A stretch of 46,093 nt of DNA, taken from contig JAKAFN010000012.1 of assembly GCA_021825945.1 (NCBI GenBank), positions 1 to 46,093 of the forward strand, given 5' to 3'. The DNA comes from Pseudomonadota bacterium. GTDB taxonomy: Bacteria > Pseudomonadota > Gammaproteobacteria > Burkholderiales > Burkholderiaceae_F. This document shows positions 1 through 8,372 of the stretch, one piece after another (positions within the stretch are counted from its first letter, which is position 1; each line of letters starts with the position of its first letter). A program made the position numbers and the translations under genes. The notes under the pieces were generated by a model. That model was not told the DNA's origin, did no database searches, and saw only the letters and a program-made list of their open reading frames with translations.

Positions 1-54
1 CCGCGACCTCTGGGTCCTTGCCGCCGCCCTCGGTCGTCAGAAGCAACGTGTTGT

Positions 55-222
55 TCAAGAAACGAAAGTCGCGTAGTCTGTGAATCGACCGCCGTCGGAA
101 CCTTCAACTACGAGCGGGATACCGCCTACGACGCGGTTCATTTCTTCAAGAAACTGCGCCCGCTTCGTCACCTTGCCGTGACTGGCAAACCCCGAGGCGG
201 CAACCAACGACATCTGCTTCAT
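55..222 (-). pseudogene. IS5-family transposase, N-terminal fragment
   Basis: ATG at 222 opens a 55-codon frame ending in TGA at 55-57. Its first 32 residues (starting MKQMS, then a basic TKRAQFLEEMNRVV stretch) look like the helical N-terminus of IS5-group transposases, which normally continues with a Pro-Trp after the VV and runs to more than 300 residues. Here the similarity stops after MNRVV and the frame ends soon after, so the DDE catalytic core is absent. It lies just inside the putative inverted repeat, as expected for the transposase of such an element. I infer a truncated, non-functional copy. The assignment rests only on the short N-terminal match. Confidence 0.5.
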
Positions 223-270
223 TCAAACCCCCGTTACCGATTCAGTGCAATTATCTCAGCGCACTCCCCA

Positions 271-303
271 GAGGTGATGGGAACTTGTTCAGAGTTGCCC
301 TAA
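271..303. repeat. IS5-type terminal inverted repeat with adjacent YTAR target
   Basis: The repeat occupies about 271-299 and reads inward on the minus strand as GGCAACTCTGAACAAG. CTAA follows at 300-303 and fits the YTAR consensus target of IS5-group elements. The partner repeat is not in the window. Confidence 0.45.
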
Positions 304-381
304 TGTGATATCAAATATGCCGGATTGGCAACCAGATGCGGCGTGGGGTACTTTGTGGGGTATCTGAACCACGGACAATGG

Positions 382-975
382 CTACGCCAGAGGGGAAAAT
401 GCCGGTAGTTCGATTCCAGGCGAGGGGGCCAAACGCGTATCCCCTCGATGATCGACCAGACGCTTCAGCCGTTTCCAGGGCTCGATGTGCCAATAGCGGC
501 ACGCCGAACCGGACGGCGATGGCAACACGAACACCGCGGTGTCCGAAAAGACGTCGATTCCGAGAGGACCATAGTCCAGACGCCGCAACCCCGTGAATTC
601 TTGCGCCGCCCGCTTGCACGTAAAGGCCAGGATGCGCGGACGGATACGTTCGATCCGCTGCCGTAGCCCCGCACAGTCGAAATCGGCTCGGGAAAGAATC
701 CGATCGTTTCCGGCGATCCGCTTGGCCAGATCCGTCAAACCGATGCGGTAGTCGAGCAGCGTGCGATCGTCTTGCGGTCTCAGCCGGATGGGGGTGAATC
801 CCGCCTCGTGCAAGGCCGGCCAGAAGCGATTTCCCGGCCCGGCGTAATACGCACCCGCCCGAGCGGAGGCCTCGCCGACGGCCGTACCGCAGAAGACGAC
901 ATCCAGATTGGGCGCCAGGACGTCCGGGAGCACCGGATCCCGGAGGCCGCCTTCGTGCGGATCGCATTCGGTCAT
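382..975 (-). CDS. mug: Mug/TDG-like mismatch-specific DNA glycosylase
   Basis: Predicted monofunctional uracil/thymine DNA glycosylase of the UDG superfamily, acting in base excision repair of G:U/G:T mismatches. With the ATG start at 975 it has 197 residues. It has the superfamily first motif at residues 29-34 (CGTAVG), followed by the conserved AYYAGPGNRFW block, a central GLTDLAKR segment, and the DNA-intercalation motif LPSPSG near residue 151. The first motif is GTAVG, not the GINPG of E. coli Mug, so the Asn that positions the catalytic water is Ala here. A TTG codon at 1041 overlapping the orn stop (TTGA) would extend it by 22 residues. I prefer 975 because homologues usually begin shortly before the VLPDVLAP segment. 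It lies 62 bases downstream of orn and is probably co-transcribed with it. Confidence 0.8.
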   Translation of the reverse strand: MTECDPHEGGLRDPVLPDVLAPNLDVVFCGTAVGEASARAGAYYAGPGNRFWPALHEAGFTPIRLRPQDDRTLLDYRIGLTDLAKRIAGNDRILSRADFDCAGLRQRIERIRPRILAFTCKRAAQEFTGLRRLDYGPLGIDVFSDTAVFVLPSPSGSACRYWHIEPWKRLKRLVDHRGDTRLAPSPGIELPAFSPLA

Positions 976-1037
976 CTGCCACGGCGCGGTCGTCCGTGAG
1001 TCGCGACCGGGATCGATCGAAGGTTGCCGCGGGTCCG

Positions 1038-1631
1038 TCAAGGCTTCGGCGCCTCGATCCAGCGCGTCCGGTAATGCCGCAACTCGTCGATCGATTCATA
1101 GACGTCGGCCAGCGCTTCGTGCCGACTCTTCTTCTCGAAGCTGCGATACACCTCGGGATTCCAGCGCCGCGCAAGTTCCTTGAGCGTGCTGACATCGAGG
1201 TTCCGGTAGTGGAAAAAGGTTTCCAGACGTGGCATCCAGCGCGCGAGGAAGCGGCGGTCCTGGCAGATCGAGTTTCCGCACATCGGGGATTTCCCCGGTC
1301 GCACGTAACGCGCCAGGAACCCCAGTACGTCGTTCTCCGCCGCGGCGTCGTCGATCGTCGATTGCCGAACCCGCTCGATGAGACCGGAACGACCGTGCGT
1401 CCCCTTGTTCCAGGCATCCATGCCATCCAGGACCGCGTCGGACTGATGCACGACGACCACCGGCCCCTCGGCGACGGTGCGCAGTTCCGCATCGGTGACG
1501 ACCACCGCAATCTCGAGGATGCGATCGGAATCGGGGCTCAGACCGCTCATCTCCATGTCGATCCAGATCAACCGATTGTCGTCGTACGTCTGCGCAGCCG
1601 CCTCGGGAGCGGCCGGGAAATCCTGTGCCAT
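1038..1631 (-). CDS. orn: Oligoribonuclease
   Basis: DEDDh-family 3'-5' exoribonuclease that degrades 2-5 nt RNA and linear pGpG, so it completes both mRNA and c-di-GMP turnover. It shows the exonuclease motif WIDMEMSGL near residue 23 (Asp and Glu ligands), the [11 protein letters not shown] segment with the third Asp, and the C-terminal [18 protein letters not shown] motif carrying the catalytic His and last Asp. The ATG at 1631 gives 197 residues, slightly longer than the usual 180, with a short Ala-rich N-terminal extension. It is divergent from the M48 protease gene, with 77 bases between starts. The pGpG role is relevant because the same window encodes GGDEF and EAL proteins. Confidence 0.95.
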   Translation of the reverse strand: MAQDFPAAPEAAAQTYDDNRLIWIDMEMSGLSPDSDRILEIAVVVTDAELRTVAEGPVVVVHQSDAVLDGMDAWNKGTHGRSGLIERVRQSTIDDAAAENDVLGFLARYVRPGKSPMCGNSICQDRRFLARWMPRLETFFHYRNLDVSTLKELARRWNPEVYRSFEKKSRHEALADVYESIDELRHYRTRWIEAPKP

Positions 1632-1708
1632 ATAATTTTCGTCGCGTCGGGTTTGGATCCCGGCAATTTTCGCATAGCCCACCCGCCCATCCCTTCCGCG
1701 CCCGCCGC

Positions 1709-2980
1709 GTGCCATCCGCCCCGTCCGCCACTTGGTTCCTCCTTGCCGCCGTCGCGATGAATCTCGCGCTGCGGCTATGGCTGTCGACGCGGCAGATCCG
1801 CTTCGTGTCGGGGCACGCCGACACGGTTCCCCCGGCGTTCGCCGCCGCCATCGGCCCCGATGCGCATGCCCGCGCGGCGTGTTATACGGTCGCGAAACAG
1901 CGATTCGCCATCGTCGAGATGCTCGGGGAGGGACTGCTGTTCGCGCTGCTGACCTGGGGCGGCGGCATCCGCCTCGTGCGCAACGCCATCGATGCCGGCC
2001 TCGGCGCCGGGTTTGCCGGCGAACTGGCGCTCATCGCGGCAATCTTCGCCCTGCTCGCGGTCGCCGACCTTCCGCTGGAATGGTTCCGCCAATTCCGCCT
2101 CGAACAGCGCTTCGGCTTCAACCGCATGACACCGAGAACCTTCCTCCTCGACGCGCTCAAGACGGCCCTGCTCGCGATCGCCCTCGGACTGCCGCTCGCC
2201 GCGGCGATCCTCGCCTGCATGGACCGTGCCGGACCCTGGTGGTGGTTGGCTGCCTGGGCGGTCTGGACGGCATTCACGATGGCGCTGACCGCCGCCTACC
2301 CGCGCTGGATCGCGCCGATCTTCAATCGGTTCACGCCGCTGGCCGACGGCCCTCTGCGCGATCGCATCGGCGCCCTGCTGGCGCGCACCGGCTTCCGCAG
2401 CAACGGCGTGTATACGATGGACGGGTCACGGCGATCCGGCCATGGCAACGCCTATTTCGCCGGCCTCGGCCGGGCGCGGCGCATCGTGTTCTACGACACG
2501 TTGATCGAGCGGCTGCAGCCGGACGAGGTTGAAGCCGTGCTCGCGCATGAGCTCGGACACTTCCGCCTCCACCATGTCCGCAAGCGGATGCTCGCCGGGA
2601 TGTTCTCCAGTCTGTTCGGCCTAGCCCTGCTTGGCTGGCTGAGCCGGCAGGACGGGTTCTATGCCGCCCTGGGCGTACCGCTCGCGCCAAACGAGCCCCG
2701 CAATGCCCTCGCGCTCGTACTGTTCGCGCTCGTCGTTCCGTGGTTCGCGCTCTTCCTGGCACCGCTCCGCAGCGCGTACTCGCGCCGCCATGAATTCGAG
2801 GCCGATGCCTTTGCCGCGCAAAACGCATCGGCGGCGGCGCTGATCCGCGCCCTGGTCAAGCTCTACCAGGACAATGCGGCGACGCTCACCCCCGATCCGC
2901 TGTACTCGCGGTTCTACGACTCGCACCCGCCCGCCGCCGCGCGGATCGGGCGACTCGGTCGAACGATTGGAGATCCATGA
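1709..2980 (+). CDS. Ste24/HtpX-type M48 membrane metalloprotease
   Basis: Integral-membrane zinc peptidase of family M48 (CAAX prenyl protease 1 type), probably in inner-membrane protein quality control. Several hydrophobic segments surround the zinc site: HELGH is at residues 280-284 from the GTG start, and the third zinc ligand is Glu364 in the HEFEADAFA motif. The N-terminal part contains the RQIRFV and [16 protein letters not shown] segments typical of the Ste24 subgroup. I chose GTG 1709 because it precedes the first transmembrane helix and gives 423 residues, near the family norm. An in-frame ATG at 1625 would overlap the divergent orn start and add a non-membrane tail. The stop overlaps the rsgA start by four bases (ATGA), so the two genes are probably translationally coupled. 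Confidence 0.88.
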   Translation: MPSAPSATWFLLAAVAMNLALRLWLSTRQIRFVSGHADTVPPAFAAAIGPDAHARAACYTVAKQRFAIVEMLGEGLLFALLTWGGGIRLVRNAIDAGLGAGFAGELALIAAIFALLAVADLPLEWFRQFRLEQRFGFNRMTPRTFLLDALKTALLAIALGLPLAAAILACMDRAGPWWWLAAWAVWTAFTMALTAAYPRWIAPIFNRFTPLADGPLRDRIGALLARTGFRSNGVYTMDGSRRSGHGNAYFAGLGRARRIVFYDTLIERLQPDEVEAVLAHELGHFRLHHVRKRMLAGMFSSLFGLALLGWLSRQDGFYAALGVPLAPNEPRNALALVLFALVVPWFALFLAPLRSAYSRRHEFEADAFAAQNASAAALIRALVKLYQDNAATLTPDPLYSRFYDSHPPAAARIGRLGRTIGDP

Positions 2981-3885
2981 CCGCGACGCGCCTGACCGGC
3001 CGGATCGTCGCCCGATTCGGCCAGCACTCGATCATCGCCACGGACGACGGCCGGGAGTACGAGGCCGTCCGACGCGGGAAACGGCTCGATGCGGTCGTCG
3101 GCGACCGGGTGTCCTACACCCTGCACCACGGCAGCGCCGCGATCGAAGCGATCGAACCGCGGCGGAACCTTCTCTACCGCGAGGACGCCGAACGCACCAA
3201 ACCGCTGGCCGCCAACGTCGATCAGGTGGCGATCGTGTTCGCACCGCAACCGGCGCCGCAGCGCGAGTTCCTCTGGCGCGCGATGCTGGCCTGCGCGGCG
3301 GCCGATGTCGATGCCTTGCTCGTGCTCAACAAGATCGACATCGAATCGCCGACGGCGCGGTCGGTCTTCGATGAAGCGTGCGCGCTGGGTGCGCGCGGCT
3401 TGCGCATCTCGGCCAAGACGCGACCGGCCGAAACGTACGAAGCCCTGGACCGGGAATGCCGCGATCGGGTGACCTTGTTCGTAGGCCATTCCGGCGTCGG
3501 CAAATCGAGCCTGCTCTCCTTGTTGCTGGGAGAACGTCTGCGCGTCGGCGAGCTTTCCCAGCGCAGCGGCCAAGGAAAGCAAACCACCACCGCGACACGC
3601 TGGTATCCATACGGCGTCGAAGGAGCCTTGATCGATTCGCCCGGATTCCAGTCGTTCGGACTGCACCACCTGAACCTCGCCGACCTGCCGGCATGGATGA
3701 CGGATTTCGCCGCGGCCCCGGGAACCTGCCGCTTCGCCGATTGCCGCCACATCGAAGAGCCGGACTGCCGGATCCGCGCCGCGCTCGCTGCCGGAGCGAT
3801 CGCACCCGAGCGCCATGCGTTCTACCGCCGGTTGCTCGACGAGGGGGAATCGTCCCGGAGTGTGCGCGGCAGACGGATTTCCTGA
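2977..3885 (+). CDS. rsgA: Small ribosomal subunit biogenesis GTPase RsgA
   Basis: Circularly permuted GTPase that binds 30S subunits late in maturation and triggers RbfA release. The order of G motifs is permuted as expected: G4 NKID at residues 118-121, then G1 GHSGVGKSSL at 170-179, a TTT G2 region near 203, and G3 DSPG at 220-223. An N-terminal OB fold (about 1-75) precedes them. The C-terminal zinc knuckle has Cys251, Cys256, His258 and Cys264. Its 302 residues are a normal length. The start overlaps the stop of the M48 protease gene by four bases, and this gene pair is a common betaproteobacterial arrangement. Confidence 0.96.
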   Translation: MTATRLTGRIVARFGQHSIIATDDGREYEAVRRGKRLDAVVGDRVSYTLHHGSAAIEAIEPRRNLLYREDAERTKPLAANVDQVAIVFAPQPAPQREFLWRAMLACAAADVDALLVLNKIDIESPTARSVFDEACALGARGLRISAKTRPAETYEALDRECRDRVTLFVGHSGVGKSSLLSLLLGERLRVGELSQRSGQGKQTTTATRWYPYGVEGALIDSPGFQSFGLHHLNLADLPAWMTDFAAAPGTCRFADCRHIEEPDCRIRAALAAGAIAPERHAFYRRLLDEGESSRSVRGRRIS

Positions 3886-3905
3886 GCGATGAATGCGCCG
3901 GTGGT

Positions 3906-3933
3906 CTCCCTCTCCCGCGTGCGGGAGAGGGAG
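3906..3933. repeat. REP-like palindrome, copy 1
   Basis: Perfect 13-bp arms (3906-3918 and 3921-3933) with a two-base GT loop and core CTCTCCCGC/GCGGGAGAG. It lies in the 76-base gap between the convergent rsgA and CobD-like genes. The same core recurs at 9743-9776. The position between converging transcripts fits a REP-type element that may also act as an mRNA-end hairpin; there is no T-run. Confidence 0.7.
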
Positions 3934-3961
3934 TACCGATTCTGCCTCGCCGCCCCCTCTC

Positions 3962-4927
3962 CTAGGCTACGGTTGCCGCGACGGTGACCAGCAGCAGCAG
4001 CAGCAGCCAGAGGATCATCGCGCGCCAGGCCAGCCCGACCGCCGACTGCAGGGCCTGCGGAGTCGGCTCGACCAGCCAGTCCGATTCCGCTCCCTCGCGA
4101 CGGGACATGCGCGCGGAGTCCGCCCCACCCAGCACGCGCACGCCCAACGCACCGCTCGCCGCGGCAAGGATCAGGACGCGATCCGACTCCCAGGCGGGCT
4201 GGCCGCCCACCGACGCCTCGCGCCAGCAATAGGCGGCCCCTTCGAAGTCGCCGACGATGGCGAATCCCAGCGCCGTGAGGCGCGCCGGCACCCAGTCGAT
4301 CCATGCGAACGCGCGCCGCGCGAATGCGCCGAACCGGTCGGGCGGCAGATCGAGATCCGCGGATGCCGGCAGGCGGTTCCAGCGCCGGGCGACGAATTCG
4401 CTCAAGCGGTAGAGCACGGCGCCCGAGGGTCCGGGCAAGACGAGAAACCAGAACAGCACGCCGAAGACGTGCCGATGCGCGGCGAGCAAGCCGAACTCCA
4501 TCGACTTGCGCACGATCTCGGTGTCATCGACCTCGGTCGGATCGAAGTCGGGGTCGACCTCGCGTCGCCACTGTAGGAAGAGACGCCGGGCCTCGGCGAG
4601 ATCCCCCTCCTGCAAGGCCCGCTGGATCGCGGTGATGGGGTGGCTGAACTGGCGGAACCCGAGGGTGAAGAACAGCACCGCCACATTGACCGCCAGCGCG
4701 GGAATCCACCCTCCCCAACGCGCGAGATGGAACCCGGCGATGGTGAGCGCGGTCGCCACGCCCACCACCAGGATCCACCCGTAGACGCCATGTCGGACCT
4801 TGCCGGCATTGCAGTTGCGCGCAACGCGATCGGCCCAGGCTTCCGCCCCTGCATACACGGGGTTGGCGGGCGGAACCGCCCGCGCCTGTTCCAGCAACAG
4901 CGTCAGGACGAGGGCGGCCCAGCTCAC
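3962..4927 (-). CDS. CobD/CbiB-family (AmpE-like) membrane protein
   Basis: Inner-membrane protein of 321 residues related to CobD/CbiB (adenosylcobinamide-phosphate synthase) and AmpE. Hydrophobic helices occur at the N-terminus, around residues 50-90, around 155-170 and at the extreme C-terminus ([14 protein letters not shown]). Supporting features include the [15 protein letters not shown] start, the [20 protein letters not shown] segment and the [11 protein letters not shown] motif, which are characteristic of the family. The GTG start at 4927 overlaps the rplS stop (GTGA), so it is the last gene of the ribosomal operon. No other cobalamin genes are nearby, so a true role in B12 synthesis is uncertain; an AmpE-like role is possible. 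Confidence 0.82.
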   Translation of the reverse strand: MSWAALVLTLLLEQARAVPPANPVYAGAEAWADRVARNCNAGKVRHGVYGWILVVGVATALTIAGFHLARWGGWIPALAVNVAVLFFTLGFRQFSHPITAIQRALQEGDLAEARRLFLQWRREVDPDFDPTEVDDTEIVRKSMEFGLLAAHRHVFGVLFWFLVLPGPSGAVLYRLSEFVARRWNRLPASADLDLPPDRFGAFARRAFAWIDWVPARLTALGFAIVGDFEGAAYCWREASVGGQPAWESDRVLILAAASGALGVRVLGGADSARMSRREGAESDWLVEPTPQALQSAVGLAWRAMILWLLLLLLVTVAATVA

Positions 4928-5298
4928 TCAGCGGATTTCGTCGGGAGCTTTTCGCGGATCCGCGCCGACTTGCCGGAGCGCTCGCGCAGGTAGTAGAGCT
5001 TGGCGCGGCGGACATCGCCACGACGCTTGACCTCGATGGACGCGATCGTCGGGGAGTACGTCTGGAACGTCCGCTCCACCCCTTCACCGCTGGAAATCTT
5101 GCGCACGACGAACGCGCTGTTCAAGCCGCGGTTGCGCTTGGCGATGACGACGCCTTCGTATGCCTGGACCCGCTTGCGCGTTCCTTCGACGACGTTGACG
5201 CTGACGATCACCGTATCGCCCGGGGCAAATGCCGGAATGGACCGGTTCGCGGTCAGGCGTGCGACTTCTTCCTGTTCCAACTGCGCAATCACGTTCAC
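4924..5298 (-). CDS. rplS: 50S ribosomal protein L19
   Basis: L19 of the large ribosomal subunit, located at the 30S-50S interface. Conserved segments include [12 protein letters not shown], the [21 protein letters not shown] block and a [25 protein letters not shown]-terminal region. I chose GTG 5298 because it lies seven bases after an AGGAG ribosome-binding site and gives the family-typical N-terminus ([10 protein letters not shown]). Other GTG codons flank it at 5304 and 5292. It lies 69 bases downstream of trmD and overlaps the CobD-like gene by four bases. Confidence 0.97.
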   Translation of the reverse strand: MNVIAQLEQEEVARLTANRSIPAFAPGDTVIVSVNVVEGTRKRVQAYEGVVIAKRNRGLNSAFVVRKISSGEGVERTFQTYSPTIASIEVKRRGDVRRAKLYYLRERSGKSARIREKLPTKSAE

Positions 5299-5367
5299 GT
5301 TCACTCTCCTGAGACCATCATGCGGCGGCATTCGGAATGGGGTTTTGCACCGCCCAGAGGATGGGGT

Positions 5368-6081
5368 TCATCGAAACTTCGTATTTTGCAACAAATCCGG
5401 CCGGATCCGACGGGTTCTGGCCAACGCCTGCTCCTTGCGCCAGCGCCCGATGTCGGCATGATGACCGGACAGCAACACCGGCGGCACCTCGCGTCCGCGC
5501 CAGACCTCGGGGCGCGTGTAATGGGGCGCGTCGAGCAGGCCCTCGGCGAACGACTCGTCCTGTGCCGATTCCGGCCGCATCGTCCCCGGAAGATGGCGCA
5601 CCACCGCGTCGATCAGCGCCATCGCCGCAAGCTCGCCGCCCGACAGCACGAAATCCCCGACCGACCATTCCTCGTCGACACAAGCGTCGAGGAAACGCTG
5701 ATCGATCCCCTCATAGCGGCCGCACACCAGCACCCAGGACAGACCCGCCTGCCCCTGCGCCGCCAGCTCGCGCACGCGCGCATCGCGCAACGGCGTTCCG
5801 GCGGCGGAAAACGCGGCGACCCGGGTCCGACGACCTCCGTCCTGCGCCTGCGCCGCCCGCGCCGCCTCGACGCTCTGCGCCAGCGGCTCGGCCATCAATA
5901 CCATGCCGGGCCCACCGCCGAACGGCCGGTCATCGATCGTCCGATGCGCGTCCTTGGTGAAATCGCGCGGATTCCACGTCTCCAGGCGCCATGCCCCCTG
6001 CTCGTGCGCGCGACGGGTGATACCGTGCTCGGTGAGAGCCGCGAACATCTCGGGGAACAAGGTAACGACGTCGAATCGCAT
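5368..6081 (-). CDS. trmD: tRNA (guanine-N1)-methyltransferase TrmD
   Basis: Trefoil-knot SPOUT methyltransferase that makes m1G37 in tRNAs reading codons starting with C, preventing +1 frameshifts. The ATG at 6081 gives the canonical N-terminus [13 protein letters not shown] and 237 residues. Knot and SAM-binding motifs are clear: the [13 protein letters not shown] segment, [10 protein letters not shown] and [14 protein letters not shown], followed by the [17 protein letters not shown] region. It begins one base after the rimM stop, consistent with tight coupling in the rpsP-rimM-trmD-rplS operon. Confidence 0.97.
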   Translation of the reverse strand: MRFDVVTLFPEMFAALTEHGITRRAHEQGAWRLETWNPRDFTKDAHRTIDDRPFGGGPGMVLMAEPLAQSVEAARAAQAQDGGRRTRVAAFSAAGTPLRDARVRELAAQGQAGLSWVLVCGRYEGIDQRFLDACVDEEWSVGDFVLSGGELAAMALIDAVVRHLPGTMRPESAQDESFAEGLLDAPHYTRPEVWRGREVPPVLLSGHHADIGRWRKEQALARTRRIRPDLLQNTKFR

Positions 6082-6082
6082 T

Positions 6083-6640
6083 TCACCAATCCGGCTGCCA
6101 GTCCACGTCGATCCGCCGGGTTTGGACATCGGCCCGGTCGACGTAGGCGTCGACCATCGGGATCAGCACGGTCCGGGACCGTTTTTCGGCCGGATCGATT
6201 GCCGGACCGACGGCCGGCTCCACCGCCAGCAGGTCGTGCGCCCCGTTGTTCTGCAGTTGACGGACCGTTCCGAGGCACAGCCCTTCGCGGTTGAACACCT
6301 GCGCACCGATCAAGTCGACCCAATACACCTGGCCGTCCGGCGGTTCCGGGAAATCCGCGCGAGCGACAAAGACCCGCGCACCGCGTAGGGCCTGCACCAC
6401 TTCGGGAGCGTCGCATCCCTGCCATTTCGCGACCAGCTCGGCACCTTGCCGCCGTACGCCGGTCACGGTCACCGGCACGCGGGCTTCCGCGTCGGCCGGC
6501 ATGGCCAACCACCAGCGGCGCGTGCTGCGCAATACCTCCGCGTCCGCCGAATACGGCCGGACATGCGCCCAGCCGCGCACACCGTAGGGGCCGCGCAAGA
6601 CCCCCAGCTCGACCAGATCGTCAGGCCGCAGCGGCCGCAC
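6083..6640 (-). CDS. rimM: Ribosome maturation factor RimM
   Basis: 16S rRNA processing factor acting on the 30S head through S19. The N-terminal RimM domain contains the [17 protein letters not shown] block, and the C-terminal PRC-barrel half contains [29 protein letters not shown] and the [10 protein letters not shown] end. Its 185 residues are a normal length. The start is GTG 6640, which overlaps the end of rpsP by 20 bases; no strong ribosome-binding site is visible, so translation may depend on coupling to rpsP. It is the second gene of the rpsP operon. Confidence 0.95.
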   Translation of the reverse strand: MRPLRPDDLVELGVLRGPYGVRGWAHVRPYSADAEVLRSTRRWWLAMPADAEARVPVTVTGVRRQGAELVAKWQGCDAPEVVQALRGARVFVARADFPEPPDGQVYWVDLIGAQVFNREGLCLGTVRQLQNNGAHDLLAVEPAVGPAIDPAEKRSRTVLIPMVDAYVDRADVQTRRIDVDWQPDW

Positions 6641-6902
6641 CCGCCGAAGAGACCGCCGCTTGCGTGCCGTGCTGCTTGATCAGCCGGGCAACCGTCGGGC
6701 TGAGCTGGGCGCCGACGCCCTGCCAATATGCGATGCGATCCGCCGCCACGCGAAAATTCTGCGCCGCGTCCGCACCGACCGGATTGTAAAAACCGACACG
6801 TTCGATGAAACGGCCATCGCGCGCGTTGCGCGAATCCGTTGCGACGACGTGGAAAAACGGACGCTTCTTGGCTCCGCCCCGAGCCAGCCGGATCACGACC
6901 AT
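6621..6902 (-). CDS. rpsP: 30S ribosomal protein S16
   Basis: S16, an early 30S assembly protein. The start [20 protein letters not shown] and the following [19 protein letters not shown] are diagnostic. It has 93 residues, including an Ala-rich C-terminal tail. It is the first gene of the rpsP-rimM-trmD-rplS-cobD-like operon, preceded by an AAGG ribosome-binding site and a sigma70-type promoter at 6937-6966. Confidence 0.98.
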   Translation of the reverse strand: MVVIRLARGGAKKRPFFHVVATDSRNARDGRFIERVGFYNPVGADAAQNFRVAADRIAYWQGVGAQLSPTVARLIKQHGTQAAVSSAGAAAAA

Positions 6903-6936
6903 GGAGTATGCCTTACCGAGTTTCGGAAAACCGGGG

Positions 6937-6966
6937 ATTGTATCGTCAATCGAGCCTGGGCTTCAA
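6937..6966 (-). promoter_or_regulatory. Sigma70-type promoter of the rpsP operon
   Basis: On the minus strand TTGAAG (6966-6961) is separated by 18 bases from TACAAT (6942-6937). The predicted start near 6930 leaves a leader of about 28 bases before rpsP. The -35 element overlaps the end of the upstream PRC/MgtE-N/CBS gene. Confidence 0.6.
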
Positions 6967-8196
6967 GCCCCGGACATCCCGATCGGAGATCACCCCCAGC
7001 ATATGCCGCTCCGGGCTGACGACCGGGATGGCGCGCAGACCATACCGCGCCAGCGCATGGACGGCGTCGCGCAAGGTGTCGGCCGCACCGAGGGTGATGA
7101 TCTGTTCGGTCATGATCGCGCCAAGCGGACGCCCCGGTTCCGCCGAAACCAGCTCGCGCAGGCCGACGACACCGACCAGGCGATCCTCCGCATCGATCAC
7201 ATAGAGGTAGGACAGCACGTCCTTGCCCTGCGCCAGATCGCGATATTCCGCCAGCACCCGCCGGACGGGCGCATCCGGCGCAAGACGAATGTATCCCTGA
7301 CTCACGAAAAGCAGGACGTTCTCGTCGTGGTGCTCCACGATGCGCCGGATCCGCGTCGCGTCGTCCCCGTCCAGACCGCCCAGGATCTCCTCGGCCTCCG
7401 ATGCCGGCAACGCCGCCACCAGGTCCGCCGCCTGCGCCGGGCTCATCTCCCGGATGAGTTGGATCGCGCGATCGTGCTGCATCGTCGCGAGCAGTTCCCG
7501 CTGCACCCGCGGCTCGACTTCTTCCAGCGTTTCCGATGCCAACTCCGGATCGAGCTGATTGAAGATCGCCTGCCGCTGGCCGCTTTCGAGTTCTTCCAGG
7601 ATGTCGGCCAAGTCGACCGGGTGGATTTCATGCAGCGCCGACTTGAGTACGTTGAGCTTGACGCTGCCGGAGAAGCTCCCCAGGGTGTCCGGCAAACGCT
7701 GCACATACTTCCAGGAAACCGTGTTCTCACCGCCATGCTGCTGGGCGAAAAATCGCGCCAGGCGCCGCAAACCCAGGCGGCGCAGCAAGCGATAGCGACT
7801 GAAGTCGACCTCGCTCGCATAGAGCTTTCCACCCTGGAACGCGAGCTTGACGTCGTAGACGACCTCGACCTCGCGATCGTCGAGATCGAGAATCTTCTTG
7901 TCCAGAATATAGTCGCGTAACAGGATGGCTCCGGACTGCGGGCTCTGCTGATACTCCTCCAACGCGCCGATATCGATGGCGATCTCGTTGGTCGAAACGA
8001 CGACGACCTTGTCCCAGGGGACCAGCAGGGACGGATAGCCATATGGGCGGCGCACCACCAGTTGCGTCACCTCCGGTAGCCTGCCCGTCTCGACGATGAC
8101 CAGATCCTGCAGCCGCCCGACACGCTCCGACTGCCGAATGACGCGCCGGCCGATGATTTCGCTCAGGAAGAATTCGGGTTCGACGACCGCGACCAT
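6946..8196 (-). CDS. PRC-barrel / MgtE N-domain / CBS-pair protein without membrane domain
   Basis: Soluble protein of 416 residues assembled from the cytosolic sensor parts of an MgtE magnesium channel. An N-terminal PRC-barrel-like region (about residues 8-80, with a second beta-rich part around 100-145) is followed by the MgtE N superhelical domain (about 180-285, with [17 protein letters not shown] and repeated Asp/Glu-rich helices ending [12 protein letters not shown]). A pair of CBS domains follows (about 300-416: [21 protein letters not shown], then [20 protein letters not shown]). No transmembrane helices follow, so it cannot be a channel itself. The ATG at 8196 has a GAGGAG ribosome-binding site about six bases upstream. 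It is the third gene after an SLC11-type transporter and a 51-residue membrane protein, 10 bases from the latter. I infer a Mg2+- or nucleotide-sensing regulatory subunit for that transporter. Confidence 0.85.
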   Translation of the reverse strand: MVAVVEPEFFLSEIIGRRVIRQSERVGRLQDLVIVETGRLPEVTQLVVRRPYGYPSLLVPWDKVVVVSTNEIAIDIGALEEYQQSPQSGAILLRDYILDKKILDLDDREVEVVYDVKLAFQGGKLYASEVDFSRYRLLRRLGLRRLARFFAQQHGGENTVSWKYVQRLPDTLGSFSGSVKLNVLKSALHEIHPVDLADILEELESGQRQAIFNQLDPELASETLEEVEPRVQRELLATMQHDRAIQLIREMSPAQAADLVAALPASEAEEILGGLDGDDATRIRRIVEHHDENVLLFVSQGYIRLAPDAPVRRVLAEYRDLAQGKDVLSYLYVIDAEDRLVGVVGLRELVSAEPGRPLGAIMTEQIITLGAADTLRDAVHALARYGLRAIPVVSPERHMLGVISDRDVRGLKPRLD

Positions 8197-8206
8197 GCAT
8201 TTCTCC

Positions 8207-8362
8207 TCAAGCGCCTGCCATCAACACGAACTTATAGAGCATCAGCAGGACGAGCACGATGAGATAGATCCGCAACCCGAGGAGCGCCCGGCGCACCACC
8301 GGCGACATGGCGATGCGCGGCGTGCGGTAGCGGGCGTGGATGGCGCGGAACTTGTCGAACAT
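8207..8362 (-). CDS. Small single-helix membrane protein (51 residues)
   Basis: ATG at 8362 opens a 51-codon frame ending in TGA at 8207-8209. The first 27 residues are basic (MFDKFRAIHARYRTPRIAM, then RR), followed by one hydrophobic helix (about residues 28-50, LGLRIYLIVLVLLMLYKFV). By the positive-inside rule the N-terminus would be cytosolic. It starts 10 bases after the transporter stop and ends 10 bases before the PRC/MgtE-N/CBS start, filling the gap exactly. A gap-filling frame with a clean helix between two related genes is unlikely to be chance. I do not recognise a family. A role as a small transporter subunit or linker to the sensor protein is inference from position. Confidence 0.65.
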   Translation of the reverse strand: MFDKFRAIHARYRTPRIAMSPVVRRALLGLRIYLIVLVLLMLYKFVLMAGA

Positions 8363-8372
8363 GCCGCCTCCG

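Larger units (their letters stand above)
1..303 (-). mobile_element. Truncated IS5-family insertion element, right-hand end
   Basis: The window opens inside an insertion-element remnant. On the minus strand, reading leftwards from 299, the sequence starts GGCAACTCTGAACAAGTTCC, which resembles the terminal inverted repeat of IS5-group elements. It is followed about 75 bases further in by the start codon of a short reading frame similar to the N-terminus of IS5 transposases. Immediately outside the repeat, bases 300-303 read CTAA, which fits the YTAR target preferred by the IS5 group. The other end lies outside the window, so the target duplication cannot be checked. The transposase is broken (see 55-222), so this is probably a dead fragment. 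A plus-strand frame ending with TAG at 77-79 is also open from the window edge but was not recognised. Confidence 0.5.

Noticed and set aside
1..79. Plus-strand open frame running off the left edge and ending at TAG 77-79
   Set aside because: Only about 25 codons are visible, with no recognisable motif, and it overlaps the insertion-element fragment; it cannot be supported as a gene.
405..425. tRNA T-arm-like sequence (GTTCGATTCC)
   Set aside because: No acceptor stem, anticodon arm or D-arm could be built around it, and it lies inside the mug coding sequence.
311..1510. Long minus-strand open frame (399 codons) across the mug and orn genes
   Set aside because: It is Arg/Ser/Pro-rich, has no domain motif, and overlaps the recognised Mug and Orn frames; it is a GC-driven shadow frame.
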